Below are positions 6,508 through 13,389 of a stretch of DNA of 16,770 nt, piece by piece. Every line of letters starts with the position of its first letter. The first letter of the stretch is position 1. The translations under genes were made by a program, and so were the position numbers. The notes below the pieces were generated by a model that made no database searches, was not told where the DNA came from, and worked only from the letters and a program-made list of their open reading frames with translations. Source of the DNA: Sedimentisphaerales bacterium (lineage in GTDB: Bacteria > Planctomycetota > Phycisphaerae > Sedimentisphaerales > SG8-4); NCBI GenBank assembly GCA_016932895.1, contig JAFGCA010000209.1, positions 1 through 16,770 on the forward strand, in the 5' to 3' direction.

Positions 6508-7527
6508 ATGGGGTACAAAAAGGCTGCGCTGTTGCTTCTTGTCGTTCTCACATCCGCCCTGCCGGCGGCGGTCCTGGACGACCTTCTCGCCGACGTTTCG
6601 CCCGAGGTGAAGAAATGGGCGACGGTAGTCCGGGTCAAGGGCGAATCCGCGCACCCCGCCTTCGAGTGGTTCCATTATCGCGACAGCGCCGAGGCCGTGG
6701 ACTTCTGGCCGGCCAGCACGATCAAGATCTACACCGTTGTGGCCGCCCTGGAGTACATCAATGAGCTGGGCGTACCGACCGACTGCGCGCTGGCGTTCGA
6801 GCGCAAGACCGACGATCGCTGGATCCTGGACAGTGCCCGCACGATGCGCGAGATGATCAGCGAGGTGTTTCGCCGCTCGTCAAACGAGGACTACACGTTG
6901 CTGCTGCGATTCGTGGGCATCGACCGGATCAATACGAAGTTTCTCATTCCGGAGCGTGGATTTCCGCACTCGGCGCTGATGCGCGACTACATCACGTATC
7001 GCCCGCCGCTGTACGTAAACGAAGAGCCGCAGCGAATCACCCTCTACGCCGCGGGAAAGGAGCCCGTCCGAGTGGAACACTGCTGGTCCGGCGTATCGTA
7101 CGCCGAGCAACGCGGCGCCACGGTCATCAGCGCCACCACCGGCAACTGCACCTCCACGCGCGAGCTGGCCGACTGCCTCAGACGCATCGTGTTTCATCGC
7201 GTTCTGCCCCCGTCGCAGCGGTATCGCCTCACCGACGAGCAGGTGCGATTCATTATAGAAGGCGGCGACGGCCTGACCGGCCTGGAGAACAAGGAGGCCG
7301 GACCCTACGCCTGGGAGAAGGCCGTGGAAACGGTCTTTCCCGACGCCCGCTTCTTCCACAAGGGAGGACTCATCAGCACGTACTCGTTGGACGTCGCCTA
7401 CGTCGACGACGAGAAATCCGGCACGCGATTCCTCGTCGCCCTGGCCGCCGCCTCCGGAGACCCCGCCACCGTCCGCCAAATGGCCAAACGAATCGCAGAA
7501 TGGGTCAGAGACCAACACGTTCACTGA
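6508..7527 (+). CDS. exported class A beta-lactamase-fold serine hydrolase
   Basis: A secreted or periplasmic serine hydrolase of the beta-lactamase/transpeptidase-like fold. ATG at 6508 is preferred to the GTG at 6499 because AGGAG (6495-6499) is 8 bases from it. The 339-aa product has a signal peptide (about 1-21). It keeps the class A motif set: S70-T-I-K73 in PASTIKIYT, the SxN motif S124-S-N126, and K285-G-G in FFHKGGL, with a conserved-looking STRELAD helix (about 216-222). The general-base Glu166 of true class A enzymes is not obvious in the expected loop, so carboxypeptidase, esterase or peptidoglycan-related action is as likely as beta-lactam hydrolysis. It is convergent with the large S8 lipoprotein gene (88-base gap) and divergent from the Fe-S protein. 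Fold assignment is firm; substrate is unknown. Confidence 0.82.
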   Translation: MGYKKAALLLLVVLTSALPAAVLDDLLADVSPEVKKWATVVRVKGESAHPAFEWFHYRDSAEAVDFWPASTIKIYTVVAALEYINELGVPTDCALAFERKTDDRWILDSARTMREMISEVFRRSSNEDYTLLLRFVGIDRINTKFLIPERGFPHSALMRDYITYRPPLYVNEEPQRITLYAAGKEPVRVEHCWSGVSYAEQRGATVISATTGNCTSTRELADCLRRIVFHRVLPPSQRYRLTDEQVRFIIEGGDGLTGLENKEAGPYAWEKAVETVFPDARFFHKGGLISTYSLDVAYVDDEKSGTRFLVALAAASGDPATVRQMAKRIAEWVRDQHVH

Positions 7528-7615
7528 CCCGGCGTCATTGCTGCGGCCAACGCCTTCCGCAAGTGAAGCATCGAATCAGCCAACTCAACCAGCAGCTACT
7601 ATGTACTGCACACCG

Positions 7616-10600
7616 CTAATTCACTCGCGCCTTGCCTAACTGACTTAGTCGGCCGCTCATGAGCGTTTCTGCCGCGGGTCCTCCAATGCGTATAGAAATC
7701 TCCGGGTCAAATCCTTTTTTGAAGGTGATCCGCTGCTGATAAGAGCCATCCAGGTTATCGAACACAGTGCCCGCGAGCCTACCGTCTTTAACGTGCATAC
7801 CAACCTCGTGAGCATGACCGGGTCCGAGCAAGTTTCCAAAACGATCCATAGGCCGAATATGGATAGTCGCACCTTCCGGGATTCGTTCGACTCGGATGTC
7901 AGACTTGTCCAGATCGAATTTGGCACACCTGACCAGCAGGGAAGCACGTTGGCTTCTGCTAATCTGTCCACAATTGGATTCCGTTCCAATGTTATAGGCA
8001 AGGGAATAATCTCCCGCCACGACCGTATTGGCTACAAACGCACTGTAGATCCCATCGCCAGCCTTCCAGTCACCTTTCCGTTTGTCTCCATTGTCGACGA
8101 GTTGAATAGACCAGGTTTCGCGTCTGTTCAACTGCGCGAGAAACTCTTTGTCCTTGTTCAATTGGGCAAGTAGTGGCTCAATGACCGCATTCGGTCCGAT
8201 TCGATACGGTTTGGACTTGAACTGCATAGGCGGTTCTTTGCGAAGGGGTTTCCTTTGCACCCGCGGCAGCCATTCAGCCAGGAGATTCCCCCGGCTGACT
8301 ATAGGCGCCGATACGGACACCGCTACGGTTTTCGCACCAACAAGCGGCCGACCGTATTCCGTAAGTTTGGCGGTAACATGTATTTTGTCACCGGCGAGAT
8401 GCAGACCGGTATCGTGAGCGAATGTGTAACCGAAACACGCCTCTTCATCAACAAGGATCGACTGTTGGAAGCCAAGCGTTTCGGGCACGTCGTTTCCTAA
8501 TGCAACGGTCCACACGCCATCAAACTCGATCGGGTTTTGCGCGCGGTCAAAACGCAGCAACGTATAATGCGTTCCTCTTCTAGCTTCTGCCGCAACGGCC
8601 TGATTTCCCCCTGGTGTAGTGACTACTACGGAAATTGCGTCTCGCTGCAGGCTGCCTTTCCAGGACAACACCACCGTGATGTTCCTGGCGGTTGCGTTGA
8701 TCGGAAAACGCATCGTACGTGTTCCTCCGGCGGAGAGATCCCCTGCATCCGTTCGCACGATTTCCAGCGTGTTGCCCTTCAGGCTTTGCACGAGATCCTG
8801 GGTATAGAACAGATCCAGTTCTGCGTCGGGGGCGGAGGTGAAGTGATACAGGCCATCTGTCTCGCTGGCAATACGCTCGATGACTTCTTCAAAACCGGCA
8901 CCACTAACCCCCGTGCCGATAGTGTGAATCTGCACCCCATGCTCATCGACAAAGCTGCCGTCGGGCGTGCTGGCGTCTCCATCCAGCGCCAATGCCGTTC
9001 CCGGGTCACATCGAAATGCACCGAAGGGCAATACGGCAGCCGAAGGATAGGACTGAATCTTAAGTCGAGAGGGCATACCGTCTTCACCAACAAATGGATT
9101 CGTGGACTGCATGCCGTCGGTGAACAGAACAACGGCGCGTTTGTTGTGGCCCAGAGGATCGAAGCTGTCAAACGCCTCCTGTAACGCGGCGCCCATGGCA
9201 GTGCAGCCTGACGCGCTGACAAATCGCACATCGTCGATTATACCGACAAGATGCGTTTCCAGGTCCAGCAGTACCGGCGGCGCACCAGAGACGGTGGATA
9301 GATTCGTGCTGAAGTAGACGACACCCACTCTGTCACCCGTGACCGCATGGAGACTCCAGGTCTGCAGGAACAGTTCCACCGCCTGCCTGAGCAATGCGAT
9401 CTTTGTCGGGACTGCACCACCACCGGAAGGCGCGCTATTCATACTATTTGAAACATCCAACGCCAAAATGAGATCGAGCGGCCTGCGGATCGGTCCGTTG
9501 TCGGCGACGACTGAGAAGAACTGCGGCCCATCGGGAACACTGTGCCCCACAACACTGACTTCCCAGGTGCCTTCCATGGGGGCATCGACTTCTACTTGCT
9601 CCAGATTGTTGATGCGATCCGCCTGATTGCGTTGCGCTGCTGCCGATGGGACCGCCGGATTCAATGTCCACGGGTAGTGGCGGGTTCCGTCTGGCGCGGT
9701 TACAACCAAATCCAAGTCGTTAATCAACGCAGGATTGGCGTCTTCAACCGCTGCCGGATCATCCCACGCCAAGGTAATCTTAAGCGGGGCTGTTCCCGCG
9801 GTCACGCCAAGGTAGTAGGTAGCCGATGCGCCGTGATCCACTTGATCTTCTAACGCTTCACGTCTTTCTACCGAGGTGACCGCGGCTTCCACATTCACAC
9901 GCCCATAGCCCGAGGCATAATCGGGCCCGCGATTGTACCAACTGGTCGCGTTATCCAGGTCATCAGCGGTGTGCACGATGATGGCCTTGTACGTGGAAGG
10001 CAAGGGATCGGGACGACCCGGAAAGGTCGCTCGCCAGGCGTCGAGAATCAGGGCATAAGACCCGGACACCTCCGCAGCAGCGGCCGAGGTCATGGTAAAC
10101 CAGCCGTAGCGATAATCGTTGGCGTTGCCCGGGTCGAAACGATAAGGAACACGGTAACCCTGCTGGCTTGGATTACCGTACGTGACGTTCCCCCAAGCAT
10201 CCTCTTCTGCCCCAAATACATTGTCGAGTTCTGTCACATCACCTACGTCTCCGCCATTATGGTGTCCTGCGGCGACGACTTCCGGTTTCAGGCGACCGTC
10301 TAACGTCGGCCCCCAACTGCTGTACACAGACATTCTGTCGTTGTCGCTATCGACCGCACCAACCGCGAGGATGTTCTTTGCCGCTTTTGGATGATTGAGA
10401 GTGCCGTAGTTCTCGAAAGGCGCCGCATTGTCGCCGACACAGGCAAAACTAGTGGCCCCTGCCCCGGAATCCCAAAATCCGTTACGTTCATTACCCACGG
10501 AAAAGATGATGGGAACCTGTCGTCCGAATGATCCACACACTGCATCGTCTAAAAAAGGTGCTCGGCCCGCGTAGGCGCCATAGGCAATATCTGCACAACC

Positions 10601-11632
10601 AGAATCACCCCAGGAGTTATTAGCGACGTCAATATCATCATTCTCGATGGCATCCTGGACATCGCCCATATAGTTGGTGATCGAATCAACCGGGTCTTCG
10701 AAAGCATAAAACCTCACAGAGGCGTCAGGAGCCACCCCTCGCCACTGCAAGGGGGCGCCGCCGTTTGCCGAAGAGAGCGAACCGTCCCCGGCGATCATGC
10801 CTGCAGTCATGGTCGCATGCGCCACGTCTGGATCGTAAAAAGTCGCATCCGCATCGCCCTTGGTAACACGTCCGCCAAAATCCGGGTGGGCGGCGTAGAC
10901 GTGTTCGTATTCAAAGACCCCGACGGTAACTCCACTGCCATCGGTTCCGGCCGCTTGTACGGCATCGGCGTTTATATACGCTCTTGCTCTATCCGATTCC
11001 GGCCTTCCCGGAGGAAGTGTGGGCTCGATGTAGCGTATGCCATCCACATTCGCCAGGGCGCCCAGTCGTCCTTCCGGGATCGATACGACGAGGGTCCGCA
11101 GCTCCTTGCTGGCATCTCGTCTTACCTCCCCTCCAAGTTGTTCCAATTGCTCAATGACGGCTGGGGAATCAGTGGCCACAAAGAGTTTGACCAACAGTTC
11201 AAGGCGTCCCGCTTCACGTTTCGCATGTTCGGTCGCACGTTTGGTACGCAACGACGGGGCCAGTTTCTCTGCCGCCGTAAGAAAGCCAACCCAACGCACG
11301 GGCACCGTCTTGATTCGTGCACTCGACAATGAAGTCGGAACGGAGGCGAGCCATGCGTTGCCCGACAGCGGTGTATGAAGTCGGATGCCCAGATCTTCAA
11401 GCTCCCTGCGTTCGCGTAGCGACGGAACATGTTCCAGTTGTAGAATAACGTTCGCGTGAGGTAAGCGAGTCTTTCTCAGTTCAGCAACGATGGCCTCACT
11501 ACTCATCCGCTGCCGCACAGGTTGTCGTTCCCTTATCGGAGGCGTGAGGGGTTCAAGTTTGATTTTCCCACAGCCTGAGACCAAGACAATAAGGACCAAT
11601 AACAGCACAATGCGCGAGGACCTATCATACAT
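7616..11632 (-). CDS. large lipoprotein: S8 subtilase-like plus von Willebrand A and beta domains
   Basis: A surface or periplasmic lipoprotein with a subtilase-like module. ATG at 11632 is chosen over the open extension to 11803 because it has GGGAG upstream and begins a lipoprotein signal, LVSGC with Cys21. The 1338-aa order is: two similar prodomain-like segments (about 60-120 and 144-205), S8 domain (about 215-590), P-domain-like beta module (about 600-712), VWA domain (about 718-950), and C-terminal beta domains. The C-terminal part includes a DNGD...KGDWKAGDGIYS stretch (about 1180-1197) and a filamin/invasin-like DNLDGSY repeat (about 1292-1298). In S8, His272 and Ser516 (TS in MTSAAAAEVSG) and oxyanion Asn381 are present, but the catalytic Asp position is Glu241. 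VWA has a full MIDAS: DVSNS (726-730), Thr811, Asp839. G+C is visibly lower than in neighbours. It follows a 52-aa ORF by 40 bases and probably shares its promoter. Confidence 0.88.
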   Translation of the reverse strand: MYDRSSRIVLLLVLIVLVSGCGKIKLEPLTPPIRERQPVRQRMSSEAIVAELRKTRLPHANVILQLEHVPSLRERRELEDLGIRLHTPLSGNAWLASVPTSLSSARIKTVPVRWVGFLTAAEKLAPSLRTKRATEHAKREAGRLELLVKLFVATDSPAVIEQLEQLGGEVRRDASKELRTLVVSIPEGRLGALANVDGIRYIEPTLPPGRPESDRARAYINADAVQAAGTDGSGVTVGVFEYEHVYAAHPDFGGRVTKGDADATFYDPDVAHATMTAGMIAGDGSLSSANGGAPLQWRGVAPDASVRFYAFEDPVDSITNYMGDVQDAIENDDIDVANNSWGDSGCADIAYGAYAGRAPFLDDAVCGSFGRQVPIIFSVGNERNGFWDSGAGATSFACVGDNAAPFENYGTLNHPKAAKNILAVGAVDSDNDRMSVYSSWGPTLDGRLKPEVVAAGHHNGGDVGDVTELDNVFGAEEDAWGNVTYGNPSQQGYRVPYRFDPGNANDYRYGWFTMTSAAAAEVSGSYALILDAWRATFPGRPDPLPSTYKAIIVHTADDLDNATSWYNRGPDYASGYGRVNVEAAVTSVERREALEDQVDHGASATYYLGVTAGTAPLKITLAWDDPAAVEDANPALINDLDLVVTAPDGTRHYPWTLNPAVPSAAAQRNQADRINNLEQVEVDAPMEGTWEVSVVGHSVPDGPQFFSVVADNGPIRRPLDLILALDVSNSMNSAPSGGGAVPTKIALLRQAVELFLQTWSLHAVTGDRVGVVYFSTNLSTVSGAPPVLLDLETHLVGIIDDVRFVSASGCTAMGAALQEAFDSFDPLGHNKRAVVLFTDGMQSTNPFVGEDGMPSRLKIQSYPSAAVLPFGAFRCDPGTALALDGDASTPDGSFVDEHGVQIHTIGTGVSGAGFEEVIERIASETDGLYHFTSAPDAELDLFYTQDLVQSLKGNTLEIVRTDAGDLSAGGTRTMRFPINATARNITVVLSWKGSLQRDAISVVVTTPGGNQAVAAEARRGTHYTLLRFDRAQNPIEFDGVWTVALGNDVPETLGFQQSILVDEEACFGYTFAHDTGLHLAGDKIHVTAKLTEYGRPLVGAKTVAVSVSAPIVSRGNLLAEWLPRVQRKPLRKEPPMQFKSKPYRIGPNAVIEPLLAQLNKDKEFLAQLNRRETWSIQLVDNGDKRKGDWKAGDGIYSAFVANTVVAGDYSLAYNIGTESNCGQISRSQRASLLVRCAKFDLDKSDIRVERIPEGATIHIRPMDRFGNLLGPGHAHEVGMHVKDGRLAGTVFDNLDGSYQQRITFKKGFDPEISIRIGGPAAETLMSGRLSQLGKARVN

Positions 11633-11672
11633 TTTCTTTTCTCCCTTCTTCTTGGCGTGCCATGGGCACCAG

Positions 11673-11831
11673 TCAGTTGGAAACGGACATTCCGTTAACG
11701 GATTCTTGGGGACCACAACTTCCACCCCTGAGACATGCTGATACCAGGATGTACCATATCCAGTGCGCCGGCAGTGCCGAGCAGAACATGACCAGAAACA
11801 CACAATATGTGAGGAGTCGGCGCGCGTTCAT
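11673..11831 (-). CDS. small hydrophobic secreted or membrane peptide (hypothetical)
   Basis: A 52-residue ORF immediately before the S8 lipoprotein gene, with AAGGAGAGG ending 3 bases before its ATG at 11831, which is a strong ribosome site. The product begins MNARRLLTYCVFLVMFCSALPAHW, which reads as a signal peptide or single membrane helix, and ends with a short Ser/Gly/Cys-containing tail (CLRGGSCGPQ). I recognise no family. Its stop is 40 bases from the S8 start, and the promoter at 11903-11931 would serve both. It may be a small accessory peptide, a translated leader, or chance; the SD and the signal-like start favour real translation. Confidence 0.45.
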   Translation of the reverse strand: MNARRLLTYCVFLVMFCSALPAHWIWYILVSACLRGGSCGPQESVNGMSVSN

Positions 11832-11902
11832 GGGCCTCTCCTTTCCAATCCGTGACCGCAATTGGCTCTCGTCCTGGGTGCTTCTGTCAAGGTGCGTCGC
11901 GC

Positions 11903-11931
11903 ATTGTTCACTCTCACATGACGCGCGTCAA
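11903..11931 (-). promoter_or_regulatory. promoter for the small ORF / S8 lipoprotein unit
   Basis: On the minus strand TTGACG (11931-11926), 17-base spacer, AACAAT (11908-11903). The start would be near 11896, about 65 bases before the ATG at 11831. The -35 lies inside the palindrome at 11919-11930. A perfect TATAAT on this strand at 12053-12048, with CTGATT 17 bases upstream, is a possible distal promoter. Confidence 0.5.
11919..11930. promoter_or_regulatory. 12-bp perfect palindrome over the -35 box (candidate operator)
   Basis: TGACGCGCGTCA is its own reverse complement and shares five of six bases with the -35 TTGACG. A dimeric regulator bound here would block RNA polymerase. The regulator is not identifiable. 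Confidence 0.4.
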
Positions 11932-11936
11932 TTGGC

Positions 11937-11952
11937 GAAAATACGTATTTTC
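11937..11952. promoter_or_regulatory. 16-bp perfect palindrome upstream of the -35 (candidate operator)
   Basis: GAAAATACGTATTTTC is a perfect inverted repeat without spacer, ending 5 bases upstream of the minus-strand -35. CAATTG (11929-11934) sits between the two palindromes. Centre-to-centre distance is 20 bases, close to two helical turns, so both sites would face the same side of the DNA. Confidence 0.45.
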
Positions 11953-12140
11953 TGGAAAAAGCCCATGTCCGCGGAGTGGCGGCAAACCCTGCCGTCGCAC
12001 CGATGCCCAAAGGAGACGCCTCGGCTTCGCTGCACCGACGTCTGAATATTATAGACACTTGCCATGAGGAAATCAGGAGAAGACGTCTGCATCCGACGAG
12101 AAGAGAAAGATCACCTGAGATGTTCTGCCCACGTTGCATC

Positions 12141-12321
12141 GGGGCGTCTTTGGAGGCCTTGGCGTAGCCGTGCTCGTTGGTTACGTCCCAGCCCGGGGCC
12201 GTGAAGAAAGGGTCGATGAATTCTCGGCGGACCTGGGTCTCGTTGCAGGGGCCTGGAGATAGGTTTCTCTGTTTCGGTCGAAGGTTTCTACGAGTCCCGC
12301 GATTTGCGCCGGCGGTGTCAT
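12141..12321 (-). pseudogene. frameshifted N-terminal remnant of an Eco57I-type restriction-modification protein
   Basis: On the minus strand the ATG at 12321 opens MTPPAQIAGLVETFDRNRET, and after a frame change near 12247-12255 a second frame reads CNETQVRREFIDPFF then GWDVTNEHGYAKASKDA. Together these match the well-known N-terminus of large Eco57I/type IIG-like R-M methylase-nuclease proteins (LVE.F..N...Y...YNE.Q.R.EFIDPFF.ALGWDV.N..GYAE.YK). Resemblance stops at about codon 60, around 12141, and no methyltransferase motifs follow downstream, whereas intact members are many hundreds of residues long. A -35-like TTGACA remains upstream. It is therefore a decayed 5' fragment. The family call is from memory of the motif string. 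Confidence 0.72.
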
Positions 12322-12382
12322 ATCATGTATATTCTGAAGTCTGGCCTCGCCGCACGGGCGATACGTTCCATTCCTGTCGTAT

Positions 12383-12411
12383 AATGTCGGCAGGATGCAG
12401 GGGATTGTCAA
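12383..12411 (-). promoter_or_regulatory. relict promoter of the R-M fragment
   Basis: TTGACA on the minus strand (12411-12406) with GACATT 17 bases on (12388-12383), or CATTAT at 19 bases. It lies about 60 bases before the remnant ATG. The -35 is perfect and the -10 is weak. Confidence 0.35.
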
Positions 12412-12434
12412 GGAGAGATGATTCGGATGATCGT

Positions 12435-12550
12435 GGGGTGGAAGGGGTAGAAGGGTGTGAAGGGTAGAAAGGTTCAAAGCGTGAAGGGTTGGGAGAGTGG
12501 GGAGGCTGGAGAGGGTGCGAAGGGAGCAGGGGTGCGAAGGGGAATTGGGG
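12435..12550 (+). repeat. G-rich, C-poor degenerate GAAGGG repeat with G-quadruplex motifs
   Basis: The plus strand is nearly free of C and carries repeated, imperfect (G)TGAAGGG / TGCGAAGGG units. Two stretches meet the G3-N1-7 rule four times or more: 12435-12464 (loops of 5, 5 and 6) and 12513-12550 (five runs, loops 6, 4, 6, 4). G/T-rich, C-poor sequence continues to about 12645. The only reading on the plus strand is a 10-codon ORF at 12418-12450 with an SD (AGGAG) just before it and a TATAAT at 12380-12385; I do not count it as a gene. Nothing else is visible between the R-M remnant and the lipoprotein. Confidence 0.7.
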
Positions 12551-12667
12551 AGGATTGGAGATTGGGTGGATTTTGGTGGCGTTCGGGGGATTTGTGGTAT
12601 ATGGTGGTGGGCTTGTGCCGGGGTTTTGGGCCCGGCGGTGATATGGTGGATGCGTAGGAGCGTTGGC

Positions 12668-12979
12668 ATGCGGCGGATTTGCATCGGACTGTTGTTGCTT
12701 TCCATGGGTCTTCTGGCGGGATGTGCAAAGTACTGGTACCAGGAGGGCAAGAGCTTTGACGAGACGACCCGTGCGTTGTCGGCATGCCGGGTGGAGGCGT
12801 CACGGTACGCCGATGTACACCGGACGCTGGGCCTGGGCGGCTACACGGAGAAATTCGTGAAGGAGTGCATGCGCAAGAACGGGTACGATCTGGTGCGGGA
12901 GAAGGACCTGCCGATGCGGGTCAAGCGCGAGAGCTCGCCGGTATTCGGCTTTGCCGGGATCGCCGGCACCATCGACTGA
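12668..12979 (+). CDS. small lipoprotein of unknown function
   Basis: A 103-aa putative lipoprotein anchored at a membrane face. ATG at 12668 is chosen because TAGGAG (12655-12660) is 7 bases away; the in-frame ATG at 12650 lacks an SD and would spoil the signal. The signal segment LLLLSMGLLAGC ends at the lipobox with Cys19. The mature part begins AKYWYQEGKSFDETTRA and contains a C-x(n)-C pattern (Cys40 and Cys67, which could form a disulphide) with the phrase YTEKFVKECMRKNGYDLV, a layout seen in many small bacterial lipoproteins in which C and CM-x3-GY recur. The C-terminus is Gly/Ala rich. It is directly downstream of the G-rich repeat and upstream of the fab operon, which has its own promoter, so it is probably monocistronic. 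No specific function can be assigned. Confidence 0.75.
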   Translation: MRRICIGLLLLSMGLLAGCAKYWYQEGKSFDETTRALSACRVEASRYADVHRTLGLGGYTEKFVKECMRKNGYDLVREKDLPMRVKRESSPVFGFAGIAGTID

Positions 12980-13067
12980 GCGGGTCCGGACCACTGTCGA
13001 CTCTTCGTTAGCGGGGGCGGTTTCGCGGGCGACAGGCGGCGTCAGGGGGCCGTTTCGGGGGAAAAAG

Positions 13068-13096
13068 CCCGTTTCGCCGCTTGCGGGCGGGATTTT
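13068..13096 (+). terminator. possible terminator between the lipoprotein and rpmF
   Basis: CCCG/CGGG (13068-13071 with 13088-13091) with an inner CGC/GCG pairing form an interrupted stem, followed by ATTTTG. The T-run is only four long. The perfect GGTCCGGACC at 12983-12992 is an alternative but has no loop and no T-run. Confidence 0.3.
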
Positions 13097-13099
13097 GCC

Positions 13100-13128
13100 T
13101 TGACACGTATCCTCATGTCAGGTATTAG
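13100..13128 (+). promoter_or_regulatory. promoter of the rpmF-plsX-fab operon
   Basis: TTGACA (13100-13105), 17-base spacer, TATTAG (13123-13128, four of six). The surrounding stretch is notably AT-rich for this window. Transcription would start near 13135, about 64 bases before rpmF. Confidence 0.65.
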
Positions 13129-13198
13129 AAATTATTTTACGTTCGTTCAGAGAAATTGCCCCGGTGGGGTTTTTGTGTGAAAATTGGAGTAGTGCAGG

Positions 13199-13387
13199 AT
13201 GTTACCAGATAAGAAGACGAGCAAGAGCCGCACCCGCACGCGGCGATCCCATCACCGCCTGACGCCGGTGAACTACGCCGTTTGCCCGAAGTGCGACCAA
13301 GCGAAGCTGCCGCACGCGGCCTGCGCCAACTGCGGGTACGTCAATCCCGACATCAGCCTGAAGCTTGGCAAGGAGGAAAACAGCTAA
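13199..13387 (+). CDS. rpmF: 50S ribosomal protein L32
   Basis: Component of the large ribosomal subunit. The 62-aa product has the L32 layout: a basic N-terminus with DKKTSKSRTRTRRSHHRL, then a zinc ribbon CPKC (29-32) and CANC (42-45). All four zinc cysteines are present, so this is the C+ form. ATG at 13199 follows GGAG (13186-13189). It is the first gene after the promoter, and its last codons contain the ribosome site of plsX. rpmF followed by plsX and fab genes is a conserved bacterial order, linking ribosome supply to membrane lipid synthesis. Confidence 0.96.
   Translation: MLPDKKTSKSRTRTRRSHHRLTPVNYAVCPKCDQAKLPHAACANCGYVNPDISLKLGKEENS
13371..13376 (+). promoter_or_regulatory. plsX ribosome site inside the end of rpmF, long spacing
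   Basis: AGGAGG lies within the rpmF codons for Lys-Glu-Glu and is 13 bases from the plsX ATG at 13390, longer than the usual 5-9. Translational coupling with rpmF, whose stop is 2 bases before plsX, probably compensates. Confidence 0.5.
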
Positions 13388-13389
13388 GC

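Noticed and set aside
6214..6675. N-terminal extension of the Fe-S protein
   Set aside because: Open frame only: Arg-rich, no SD, overlaps the divergent serine hydrolase, while the ATG at 6198 has a strong SD.
11633..11803. N-terminal extension of the S8 lipoprotein
   Set aside because: It would bury the lipoprotein signal, and the ATG at 11632 has its own ribosome site. The same DNA is better read in another frame as the 52-aa ORF.
12418..12450. 10-codon ORF with SD and a TATAAT at 12380-12385
   Set aside because: It runs into the G-rich repeat, has no credible -35, and no regulated gene follows closely, so a leader peptide cannot be supported.
12181..12750. Pro/His-rich minus-strand frame across the G-rich tract
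   Set aside because: The reading is the complement of a low-complexity repeat; only its last part overlaps the R-M remnant.
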